Shown: positions 1-7,185 of the stretch, one piece after another
Layout of the letters: each line of letters opens with the position of its first letter
Numbering within the stretch: the first letter of the stretch is position 1
Source: Granulicella sp.
GTDB lineage: Bacteria; Acidobacteriota; Terriglobia; Terriglobales; Acidobacteriaceae
Assembly: GCA_003133205.1 (NCBI GenBank)
Contig: PKWK01000166.1
Location: 1-10,109, forward strand
Length of the DNA stretch: 10,109 nt
Direction: 5' to 3'
Position numbers and translations under genes: made by a program
The notes under the pieces: generated by a model
Told to the model about the DNA's origin: nothing
The model's database searches: none
Seen by the model: the letters and a program-made list of their open reading frames with translations, nothing else

Positions 1-407
1 CCTTCGAGATCGACGACCTGCTCCCCATCGTGGACGCCGCCCAGTTGCTCGGCTTCCTCCAGATCGAGGAAGGCGACGCGGCCATCACCGAAAGCGGCAC
101 CCAGTTCGCCAACTCCGAGATTCTGCGCCAGAAGGAACTCTTCCGTGACGCCGCGGTCGCCCATGTCCTGCTGCTCCGCCAGATTCGCCGCGCTCTCGAA
201 TCCAAGAGCGACCACACCGTGCCTGAAGACTTCTTCCTGGACATGCTCGACGAGCAATTCAGCGAAGAGGAGTGCCTCCGCCAGATGGAGACCGCCGTTG
301 CCTGGGGCCGTTATGCCGAACTCTTCGACTTCGACGCCGGCCGCCGCCGCTTTGTGCTGCCCGACGCCCAGGATGAGGAGATTGCCGCCAGCGAGGATGC
401 CGAGTGA
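1..407 (+). CDS. ABC transporter ATP-binding protein, C-terminal AAA-associated domain (5' end outside window)
   Basis: The reading frame is open from base 3 and ends in TGA at 405-407, so only about the last 134 residues are visible. The Walker A, signature and Walker B motifs must lie upstream of the window. The visible part, from FEIDDLLPIVDAAQLLGF to an acidic tail (IAASEDAE), resembles the AAA-associated C-terminal domain found behind the ATPase core in some nitrate/sulfonate/taurine-type ABC ATPases. It is mostly helical and charged, with a run of acidic residues around EDFFLDMLDEQFSEEE, and may couple ATPase activity to an unknown signal. The stop overlaps the start of the permease gene by four bases (GTGA), which supports one operon and translational coupling. 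The family call rests on the domain plus the neighbour. The transported substrate cannot be read from this fragment. Confidence 0.8.
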   Translation, partial: FEIDDLLPIVDAAQLLGFLQIEEGDAAITESGTQFANSEILRQKELFRDAAVAHVLLLRQIRRALESKSDHTVPEDFFLDMLDEQFSEEECLRQMETAVAWGRYAELFDFDAGRRRFVLPDAQDEEIAASEDAE

Positions 408-2155
408 AAATCCAAAACACCCTCGGACGCCCGCTGGTCACCGCCCGCACCTGGCCCTTCCTCATCGACCTGGGAGTGGCCGTCTGCGCTCTCTCAATCT
501 TCACGGCCATCATCAGCACGGGCGTCTATTGGCTCGGCAAGCCCATCCCGGTGGTGCCCATTTCGAGTTCGATCAGCGCTCTACCGGCGTACGCTTTCTA
601 CTCTCTCGTGCGCATGGCGATCGCTTACCTGCTCAGCCTGGTCTTTGCCATCGCCTACGGCTACACCGCCGCCTACAATCCCCGCATCGAGCCATGGATG
701 GTTGCGGTCCTCGACATTCTTCAATCCATCCCCGTCCTCAGCTTCCTGCCTCCGGTCGTCCTGGCCATGGTGGCGCTGGTTCCCGGCCACCAGATGGGCA
801 TCGAGTTGGGCATCATCCTGCTCATCTTTACCGGCCAGGTGTGGAACCTGGCGTTCAGCTTCTACTCGTCGATCAAGAGCATTCCGCGCGAGTTGCGCGA
901 GGCCGCTGACATCAACCGCTTCTCGTGGCTGCAGCGGCTGGTGCAACTGGAGCTGCCGTATGCGGCCATCGGGCTGGTTTGGAATTCGATCATGTCGGTC
1001 GCTGGGGCATGGTTCACCCTGATGGCCTGCGAGATGTTTCACTTCGGGTCGAAGGACTTTCGGCTACCGGGGTTGGGCTCGTATCTGCAGACCGCGGCGG
1101 ACCTCAAGGACGGGAAGGCAATCGCGTGGGGACTGGTCACGATGATTGCGATCATCGTGGCGATCGACCAGTTGATTTGGCGACCCCTGATTGGCTGGAG
1201 CGACAAGTTCAAGTTCGAGCAGGTGGAAAGTTCGCAACATGTGAGTTCTCCGCTGGTGCACCTCTTCACGCGCTCCAATGCGCTGGCCGCGATTGCGCGA
1301 CACACGACCGAGCCGCTCAACGAAGCAATCTACATCAAGCTGGCAAACCGGCGCAGGGAGCAGGTCGCGCGGCTGGCGGCGCATCCGGAGACGCACGCGG
1401 GCCGTGGCGGAAAGGTTGCGACGTGGGTGCTGCTTGCTCTGCTCGGCATCGGCGTGCTGTTCGCGGCCCAGCGCGCTGTCGAGTTAGTGCGGCCCGTTGT
1501 CGGGGCGCAGTATCTTGAGCTGTTGAAAGGTGCGGGAGCGACGTTTCTTCGCGTTAACTTTTCGCTCGCGCTGGCGGCAGCGTGGACGATTCCTGTCGGG
1601 GTGGCGATCGGGTCCCATCCTCGGCTCGCGAGGGTGGCGCAGCCGCTGGCGCAGATTGCGGCTTCGGTTCCGGCGACCGCGCTGTTCCCGGTGGTGCTGC
1701 TTTTGTTGATCCGGCTGGGCGGCGGACTGGGCATTGGATCGATCGCCCTGATGCTGCTGGGAACGCAGTGGTACATCCTGTTCAACGTCATTGCAGGCGC
1801 GATGGCGATTCCGACAGACCTGAAGGAAGTGGCAACGCTCTTCCGGTTCTCGAACGTGGAGCGCTGGAGAAAGTTGATCCTGCCCGGCATCTTTCCTTTT
1901 CTGATTACCGGGATGGTGACGGCCTCGGGCGGCGCATGGAACGCTAGCATCTTCGCCGAGTACTTCACGCTCAACGGCAAGACGCTGACCACGCTGGGCC
2001 TGGGAGAACAAATCAACGCGGCAACTGCGAACGGGCAATTCCCGATCATTCTGCTGGGTACAATCCTGATCTCGCTGATGGTGGTGACTACGAATCGGCT
2101 GGTGTGGCGGCGGCTGTATCGGCTGGCCGAGACGCGATTCCGTCTGGATGGATGA
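404..2155 (+). CDS. ABC transporter permease, two fused NitT/TauT-type membrane domains
   Basis: This 583-residue inner-membrane protein contains two binding-protein-dependent permease domains in tandem, where most systems have one about 250-residue domain per chain. Domain 1 (about residues 15-265) carries the ATPase-coupling EAA-type loop beginning at E163 (ELREAADINR). Domain 2 (about 335-580) carries the matching loop near residue 472 (DLKEVATLFR). Hydrophobic segments alternate through both halves. A hydrophilic linker of about 60 residues (about 275-335) joins them. One chain could therefore form the whole translocation pore with a homodimer of the preceding ATPase. The GTG start at 404 overlaps the upstream stop and has a GAGGA ribosome-binding site at 393-397 with 6-base spacing. 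No substrate-binding protein lies in the window, so nitrate, sulfonate or another small anion is only a guess. Codon choice changes inside the gene, from C-ending (CTC, GCC, GGC) to G-ending (CTG, GCG, GGG). Confidence 0.88.
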   Translation: MKIQNTLGRPLVTARTWPFLIDLGVAVCALSIFTAIISTGVYWLGKPIPVVPISSSISALPAYAFYSLVRMAIAYLLSLVFAIAYGYTAAYNPRIEPWMVAVLDILQSIPVLSFLPPVVLAMVALVPGHQMGIELGIILLIFTGQVWNLAFSFYSSIKSIPRELREAADINRFSWLQRLVQLELPYAAIGLVWNSIMSVAGAWFTLMACEMFHFGSKDFRLPGLGSYLQTAADLKDGKAIAWGLVTMIAIIVAIDQLIWRPLIGWSDKFKFEQVESSQHVSSPLVHLFTRSNALAAIARHTTEPLNEAIYIKLANRRREQVARLAAHPETHAGRGGKVATWVLLALLGIGVLFAAQRAVELVRPVVGAQYLELLKGAGATFLRVNFSLALAAAWTIPVGVAIGSHPRLARVAQPLAQIAASVPATALFPVVLLLLIRLGGGLGIGSIALMLLGTQWYILFNVIAGAMAIPTDLKEVATLFRFSNVERWRKLILPGIFPFLITGMVTASGGAWNASIFAEYFTLNGKTLTTLGLGEQINAATANGQFPIILLGTILISLMVVTTNRLVWRRLYRLAETRFRLDG

Positions 2156-2232
2156 GAGATCGCGCCTGGCTGCGGTGCTCTGGCGCATGTCCAACCAACT
2201 GCGGGATCGTCTTCGGCATCCGACCAAGGTAT

Positions 2233-3570
2233 ATGGCAGTGATGATGCAGGCTTTCTACTGGGACGCGCCGAAGCACGAGAAAAAGGAATACGAGTGGTG
2301 GAACTTCGTCGCCGAAAAGGTTGAAGACCTGGGTAAGGCGGGTTTCAACGCGCTGTGGCTGCCGCCGGTGAACAAGGGGTCGAGCAACACCTCGATGGGC
2401 TACGACCCATACGACTACTTCGATCTGGGAGATTTCGACCAGAAGGGTGGGACCAAGACCTGGTACGGGAACAGGGTTGAGTTGGAGGCGTTGATCGCGA
2501 AGGCGCATAAGAACGGCATCGGGCTGTACGCCGACATGGTTATCAATCACAACTCGGGCGCGGACGAGGAAGAGGTGAATCCGCTCGACGGGCAGAAGCG
2601 CTGGACGAAGTTCAACCCGAAGAGCGGGATCTTTCCGCGCGACTATAACCACTTCCATCCCAGCCGGTACGAGCGGGTGATGATCGAAGGCGAAAACTAC
2701 GCAGGCTTTCCGCACCTGTGCCATCGCAATCCCGAGGTGTATGCGGCGATGTACAAGTACGCGCGGATGCTGATCGAAGAGTTGGGTTTCGACGGTTTCC
2801 GTTTCGATTACGTCAAGGGGTTCGGCGCGTGGATGATCGGACTACTGGCGAAGTACCAGTACATGAAGAATGGCAAGGACTTCCAGCCTTACGTGGTAGG
2901 GGAATACTGGTCGGGGGGCGACGACATCGAAGGCTGGCTGGACCAGGTGAGCAGCTTTACGGACAGTCAGATTGCGGCGTTCGATTTTCCGCTGCGTTAC
3001 AAGCTGAAGGACGTTTGCGACTCGCTGCACTACGACCTGCGTAATCTGACCGACGGTGGCTCGGTGGTGATGAAGCGGCCAATGCACGCAGCGACGTTTG
3101 TCGACAATCACGACATGGGCGACAATACGATCGTCAACGACAAGCTGATGGCGTACTCCTTCATCATGGTGCATGAGGGCTATCCTTGCGTGTTCTGGTA
3201 TGACTACTACAATAACGGGTTGGCGCGCCCGCTAACGCCGAACGGCATCGACGCGCTAATCCATGCGCACCACAAATATGCCGGAGGCGACTCGCAGATA
3301 CTGCACGCCGACCCCGACCTGTACATCATGCAGCGCGTGGGGTGGAAGGACGACACGACCGATCAGCCGGGGCTGATCTATGTGCTGAATAACCTGGGCG
3401 ACCAGTGGTCGGGCACGCAGGTGAAGACGAGGTGGGCCAACCAGAAGTTCGTGCCCATCGCCTGGGACGGGCACGACGACGCCTGGCCGGACGCGCGCAC
3501 CACTGACGGCGACGGCAACGCCGAGTTCCCTGCCCCGCCGCGCGGATATGCCATTTACGTGCCGGCCTAG
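2233..3570 (+). CDS. Alpha-amylase, GH13, cytoplasmic
   Basis: Retaining endo-hydrolase of alpha-1,4-glucans such as starch, glycogen or maltodextrins. The 445-residue protein has all four GH13 signature regions: region I DMVINH (D101-H106), region II GFRFDYVK with nucleophile D192, region III GEYW with acid/base E224, and region IV FVDNHD with transition-state D294. The (beta/alpha)8 barrel begins almost at the N-terminus (MMQAFYWD), as in liquefying bacterial amylases of the GH13_5 type. A beta-sandwich domain C fills about the last 100 residues. There is no signal peptide, so it should act inside the cell on glycogen or imported dextrins. The start is uncertain. ATG 2233, GTG 2239 and ATG 2242 are all close behind a weak AAGG at 2226-2229, and an in-frame ATG at 2152 overlaps the permease stop as ATGA. 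I prefer 2233 because homologues start near the MMQAFYW motif and the extra residues look non-conserved. Confidence 0.93.
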   Translation: MAVMMQAFYWDAPKHEKKEYEWWNFVAEKVEDLGKAGFNALWLPPVNKGSSNTSMGYDPYDYFDLGDFDQKGGTKTWYGNRVELEALIAKAHKNGIGLYADMVINHNSGADEEEVNPLDGQKRWTKFNPKSGIFPRDYNHFHPSRYERVMIEGENYAGFPHLCHRNPEVYAAMYKYARMLIEELGFDGFRFDYVKGFGAWMIGLLAKYQYMKNGKDFQPYVVGEYWSGGDDIEGWLDQVSSFTDSQIAAFDFPLRYKLKDVCDSLHYDLRNLTDGGSVVMKRPMHAATFVDNHDMGDNTIVNDKLMAYSFIMVHEGYPCVFWYDYYNNGLARPLTPNGIDALIHAHHKYAGGDSQILHADPDLYIMQRVGWKDDTTDQPGLIYVLNNLGDQWSGTQVKTRWANQKFVPIAWDGHDDAWPDARTTDGDGNAEFPAPPRGYAIYVPA

Positions 3571-3613
3571 GGAATTTCTGCACAAGTTCTCTGTTCACGG
3601 CCTGATTGATTAA

Positions 3614-3914
3614 GGGGCTGTCCTGGATAACTACTTTTCTATGAAGTAGGGATAGGATGGTCTGGCGATGCGCAAGAGCCGTTTGTCGTGGTCAATTCAG
3701 CGGCGTTTGATTGAGCATTTCGTGTCCGGGTCGACGGCTCGGACTGCGGCATCTTTGGTTGGAGTGAACAAGAGCACAGCAGCGTTTTACTTTCATCATC
3801 TACGCGAGATCATCGCCCTGGAGAGCGAAGATGCGTCTCCGCTGTTTGGCGAGATCGAAGTCGACGAGAGCTACTTCGGTGGCCATCGCAAGGGGAAGCG
3901 CGGTCGCGGGGTCG
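3614..3914 (+). mobile_element. IS1595-family insertion sequence, 5' fragment
   Basis: The left end begins at 3614 with GGGGCTGTCCTGGATAACTA (3614-3633), which matches my recollection of terminal inverted repeats of the IS1016 group of IS1595 elements. It is followed by a transposase start 35 bases later. I found no reverse-complement copy of this end anywhere downstream, so the right end and the last two thirds of the element are gone and no target-site duplication can be checked. A short inverted repeat (CTACTT 3631-3636, AAGTAG 3644-3649) sits just inside the end. The right boundary near 3914 is where similarity to family transposases stops and is good to a few codons. Confidence 0.8.
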
Positions 3915-4105
3915 GGTTGGCGATGCATGGCGTTGACAACGACACCCTTCGACCAATCGACGGCTTCACCAGCGCTCCCCGCTTTATCCTCGCTGAACCA
4001 ACTGCTCGCAGCTACGATTCGAGTACTGAGGGGCAGCTCTATGCACATTTTCATTATGTCTCGCCGGTTGGCCTATTCATGGAACTCACTACACAAGTAT
4101 TTTGA
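3668..4105 (+). pseudogene. Truncated IS1595-family transposase
   Basis: The first about 82 residues (MRKSRLSW to HRKGKRGRG) are a clear IS1595/IS1016-type DDE transposase N-terminus. They hold a helical DNA-binding part (LIEHFVSGSTARTAASLVGV) and the first catalytic aspartate in the motif EVDESYFGGHRKGKRGRG. Full-length members run to about 210-230 residues. Here similarity stops near base 3914, and the remaining codons to the TGA at 4103-4105 encode about 63 residues that look nothing like the family (no second Asp, no Glu, no C-terminal conserved block). The protein therefore cannot transpose. Start ATG 3668 is that expected for the family. The break is a deletion or rearrangement rather than a frameshift, because no other forward frame resumes the homology. 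Confidence 0.82.
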
Positions 4106-4164
4106 AATGGACAATGTCGGGGCGTATCCGCCCAGAAGACACTTGGTGAAGAGGCGCCGCTACT
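3915..4164. other. Unassigned sequence between the IS fragment and the GH28 gene
   Basis: About 250 bases with no gene I can recognise on either strand. The forward frame continuing the broken transposase, and an 84-codon minus-strand frame (3800-4054), show no family signature. The minus-strand frame also overlaps the conserved transposase coding antisense. I see no terminal inverted repeat, no tRNA-like fold and no strong hairpin with a T-run that would end the GH28 transcript. It may be debris of the rearrangement that removed the rest of the insertion sequence. Confidence 0.45.
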
Positions 4165-5936
4165 TCAGGTTCTGATTCTGACTGCGCTGGCAGATGCCCT
4201 GTCTTTCAGAGAGAGCTGTGTGTGCGCCTTCGACACATCTCCCCCATCAACCGTGATGTGCTCGCTGGCCGCGCCTTCCACCTGCAGGAAGATTGCGGCG
4301 GGCGTTAGCAGGCGCGGCGCAGTCATGAGCACATCCTTGCTATCGATGAAGCGCAGCGCTGACTCCGCCGACGGATTGCCTTCGATGCTCAGGCCGCTGA
4401 TGGCCGCATCCTGCACGTGATCGAGGATCATTGCCGGACGAAGATCTGGAGTCGCAACCTGCAGGCGGATATTCTGCAGGGTCAGACCTTTGACACCGCG
4501 TGCATAGAGTCCATACGCAGGCATCGGGCCCAGCATGAAATACTCGCCTGCGACTTGGGGAATATCACGCCGCGCACCGTCTTCAGCGGTGCCGCCTCCA
4601 CCGAAAACCAGATGGATATTCTCCAGCGAGACGTTTTCCATGGTCGCGTCGCCAACGCAGTTCAGCGTAATGCAGGAGTGACGCTCCCCTGGGTTTGCCG
4701 TGCTGATGACCTTCGCTTCAGCGAGTTGCGGCGGATCGGTAGTCACTGTCCCGTGGATATTGCTGAAGGATAGATTGCGCAGAACGGCCGGAGTTGTCGT
4801 GCCTCGAGGTGCGCCCGTCGAAGGATCATAGTCCTCCGTCGATGCTGTCACCGGCGCTCCCGGCGTGGCGGCACGAGCGGGCCTAGGTCCGATACCGACG
4901 TGGATCGGGCCGGTAACATCCTGCAGAACCAGGTTGGAGAAAGAGATGTTTTCATAACGCGATCCAGGATTCCCCTGAAACTTGATGGGGCAGCCATAGA
5001 CTTGGTAGAGCACGCAATTGGAGATTGCGATATTCTCGGCAATCCGCCGCCAAAGCGAAACACGGACCACCGCGTACTGAAAACACTGTTTGTAATCGTT
5101 ACGAACTTGCAACTGCCGAACAGGGCGCAGGCGTCATCTTGAGACAGCACGGTGCAGTTGGTGACGGTGACGTACTGCGAACTGATGAAGTGAAAGCCGT
5201 CATTATTCCCGTTCACGCGGTTATGGATATAGATACCATCCATGTGGACGCGCTTGCTCTGGATGATGCGCAGACTGTGATAAGCGCAATCGAGTAGGTC
5301 GATGTTGCGCACGGTCAGGCCTTCACATCGATAGGCGAGCAGATGGTAAGGGCGCTTATTTCCGCCCAGGCCGCTTGGCGGAGGAGTGCCGCGGACAGGT
5401 GAGTGGAACTGAAAGCCCCGCCCATCGATCAGGCCGGGCCCCTCCAGCGTCACGTTCTTTGCATCGACCGCAAAGAGTAGAGCCCAATTCCCATCATTCA
5501 AGGTGGTGTCGCCGCTGAGCGGAATGGCATCGACGGCGTGATACTGTTTGCCGTCGGCGCTGCCGAGAAGCCTTCCCGAGGCTGCAATGTGCAGCGTCAC
5601 ATTGCTCTTGAGTTCAACCGTGCCAATCTGGAATGTTCCTGCGGGAACCAGGACGGTGCCGCCGCCGTCATGCGTGCAGGCATCGATGGCCGCCTGGACC
5701 GCAGCTGTGTCGAGTGTGCTGCCATCCCCTTTCGCTCCGTAGTCGCGAACGTTGTAGACACGCGCGCCCAGGTCATTGGCGGAGTTCGCGGATAAGGGGG
5801 TCTCAGCGCGCAGAGCGGTTGCGCCAACCGATCCCAGGGCCGTGGCAGCCATTACAGGAATCGGTAGCTGGCTCAGCCATTGGCGCCTTGTCAATAAATT
5901 GGCGTTGGTTTCCGGCTCGGGATGGTGGTTGTTCAT
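4165..5936 (-). pseudogene. Glycoside hydrolase family 28 (polygalacturonase-like), Tat-exported, frameshifted
   Basis: Right-handed beta-helix enzyme expected to hydrolyse pectic galacturonan-type chains outside the cytoplasm. Start ATG at 5936 is chosen for its AGAGG site with 7-base spacing and for the twin-arginine signal that follows (TRRQWL, R17-R18, then a hydrophobic stretch ending near ALRAE). The pectate-lyase-superfamily entry motif VRDYGAKGDG comes next. GH28 acidic pairs are visible: NND (D246) and QDD (D267-D268). The reading frame then breaks. One frame reads SVFRFGGG and continues as an unrelated 70-residue tail to a stop at 4848. The other frame resumes with IAENIAISNC and runs to TGA at 4165-4167. 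A single missing base in the GGCGGCGGA stretch at 5043-5051 explains everything; restoring it gives about 590 residues. The usual GHG histidine motif is not evident. The frame break may be a real mutation or an assembly error, and it is not at a classical slippery site. Confidence 0.85.
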
Positions 5937-6001
5937 TGGTTGGCCTCTGAGGAACGGGTTCATGATCAAAACGACTTGCGTAGGTGGCGTCTTCAATTCG
6001 T

Positions 6002-6029
6002 ATAATACAGTAAATGTATCCGTATACAA
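6002..6029 (-). promoter_or_regulatory. Candidate promoter of the GH28 gene
   Basis: On the minus strand, TTGTAT (bases 6029-6024) and TATTAT (6007-6002) are separated by 16 bases. This fits a sigma-70-type promoter and would start transcription near 5995, leaving about 60 bases of leader before the ATG at 5936. It lies in the AT-rich stretch between the two divergent genes. The evidence is motif match and position only. Confidence 0.5.
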
Positions 6030-6031
6030 TT
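6012..6031. promoter_or_regulatory. Candidate LacI-family operator
   Basis: Quasi-palindrome AAATGTATCCGTATACAATT. The core is TGTATcCGtATACA: five paired bases on each side of a four-base centre whose middle step is CG, and AA/TT pairs outside it. A 14-20-bp palindrome with a central CG is the usual form of LacI-family operators. It overlaps the predicted -35 element and spacer of the GH28 promoter and touches a TTGACA (6030-6035) pointing to the regulator gene. Binding there could repress the enzyme and perhaps the regulator itself. I found no second copy in the window. Confidence 0.6.
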
Positions 6032-6063
6032 GACAATGAAAAAGCCGCTGGATGTGGCATACT
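6030..6063 (+). promoter_or_regulatory. Possible promoter of the LacI-family regulator
   Basis: A perfect TTGACA lies at 6030-6035, and an extended -10-like TGgCATACT lies at 6055-6063. The 22-base spacing between them is too long for a standard sigma-70 promoter, so either the extended -10 works alone or the real -10 is elsewhere. It lies upstream of the regulator's start at 6145 and directly beside the candidate operator. Weak call. Confidence 0.3.
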
Positions 6064-6144
6064 GTAGGCTTTGAATAGAATTACGGCCAAATGGACGGCG
6101 ATCTCGTCTATTCAGGCAACGGTCAAGTAAGAGGGAACAGAACC

Positions 6145-7152
6145 ATGGACATGCGCGATATAGCGAAGCTCGCCGGGGTGTCGAGTGCAACGGTATCGCG
6201 TGTTATCAATGGGTCCAATCTCGTGAGACCGGGAACCGCGGAGCGCGTGCGCCGTGTTATCGATGAACTGAAGTTTGTTCCAAACGGCAGCGCTACCACG
6301 CTAAAGTATGGAAGAAGCAGCAGCTACGGGCTGATCATTCCCGACATCACGAACCCATTTTTTCCGGAGTTCATTCGAAGCTTTGAAGCAATTCTTGTCG
6401 GCAAGAACCAGGACATGCTGATGGCGACTACGGACTTCCACGCCTCAAGGATGCAGCAGACGATTCACAGAATGCTCGTCCGTCAGGTAGATGGTGTGGC
6501 GCTGCTTGCTTCAGAGATTGAGACTGGACCGATCGAAACGCTGATCCGTAACCGCGTCCCGTTGGTCACCATGGACCGGCGATTGGTGGGCCGTGGATTG
6601 AGCGACGTTTCCATTCATTACGTCAGTGGAATGATTCAGGCGGTCGAGCATCTGAAACAACTACGGCATCGGAAGATTGGATATATCGGAGGATCGGCGG
6701 GACTGACGATCTCCGACCATCGTGAGCAGGCTTTTGTGAAAGCCGTCGGAAGAGCCGGACTGAAGGTCGATCCGAACTTTGTGCGGGTCGGAAACTATCG
6801 CATCAGTGGCGGCGAGACGGCAATGGTCGAGCTACTGGAGATGAAGGACCAGCCCACAGCGATCATCGCTGCGAACGACCTGACCGCGATCGGCGCTCTC
6901 CGCGTCATTCACCGGGAAGGGTTGTCGGTGCCTCAGGATTTCTCAATCGTGGGATTCGATGACATTGAGTTGAGCGACATCGTCTACCCGCCACTGACAA
7001 CAATACGGTTGCCGCGTCACGAACTGGCCGAAGCGTTCGTAATGGCCCTGGAGTCATCCGCAAAAGATCCACATGCTGTCGGAAAACAATATTCCGTCAG
7101 GACTTCATTGGTAGTGCGAAGCTCGACAGGCCCTCCGCGAAGGCGTAAGTAA
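6145..7152 (+). CDS. LacI-family transcriptional regulator
   Basis: Sugar-responsive DNA-binding repressor of 335 residues, the normal length. The N-terminal helix-turn-helix is textbook (MRDIAKLAGVSSATVSRVIN, residues 3-22), followed by the hinge (FVPNGSATTLKYGRS). The periplasmic-binding-protein-like effector domain then starts at YGLIIPDITNPFFPEF and includes HRKIGYIGG, IIAANDLTAIGALR and FSIVGFDDIE. An in-frame ATG at 6091 exists, but I chose 6145 because GAGGG at 6131-6135 lies 9 bases before it and the protein then begins directly at the helix-turn-helix. It is divergent from the GH28 gene and 33 bases upstream of the PL5 lyase gene, so it most likely controls both in response to an oligo- or monouronide. 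The effector is inferred from context only. Confidence 0.93.
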   Translation: MDMRDIAKLAGVSSATVSRVINGSNLVRPGTAERVRRVIDELKFVPNGSATTLKYGRSSSYGLIIPDITNPFFPEFIRSFEAILVGKNQDMLMATTDFHASRMQQTIHRMLVRQVDGVALLASEIETGPIETLIRNRVPLVTMDRRLVGRGLSDVSIHYVSGMIQAVEHLKQLRHRKIGYIGGSAGLTISDHREQAFVKAVGRAGLKVDPNFVRVGNYRISGGETAMVELLEMKDQPTAIIAANDLTAIGALRVIHREGLSVPQDFSIVGFDDIELSDIVYPPLTTIRLPRHELAEAFVMALESSAKDPHAVGKQYSVRTSLVVRSSTGPPRRRK

Positions 7153-7185
7153 AAGCGATAAGCAGCCGCACGAATCGGAGTAAAC

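Noticed and set aside
145..909. Plus-strand open frame of 254 codons overlapping the ATPase and permease ends
   Set aside because: Arg/Pro/Ser-rich translation with no family signature; it is an out-of-frame shadow of the two ABC genes.
2226..2232. AAGG as a firm ribosome-binding site for ATG 2233
   Set aside because: Only 3 bases separate it from the ATG, so it fits GTG 2239 or ATG 2242 better and cannot decide the start.
1330..2724. Minus-strand open frame of 464 codons across the permease and amylase genes
   Set aside because: It lies antisense to two strongly conserved genes, has no recognisable domain, and long antisense frames are common in GC-rich sequence.
5041..5052. Programmed -1 ribosomal frameshift in the GH28 gene
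   Set aside because: The site reads GGC GGC GGA TTG with no X XXY YYZ slippery heptamer, and I saw no obvious stimulatory structure; mutation or sequencing error is simpler.
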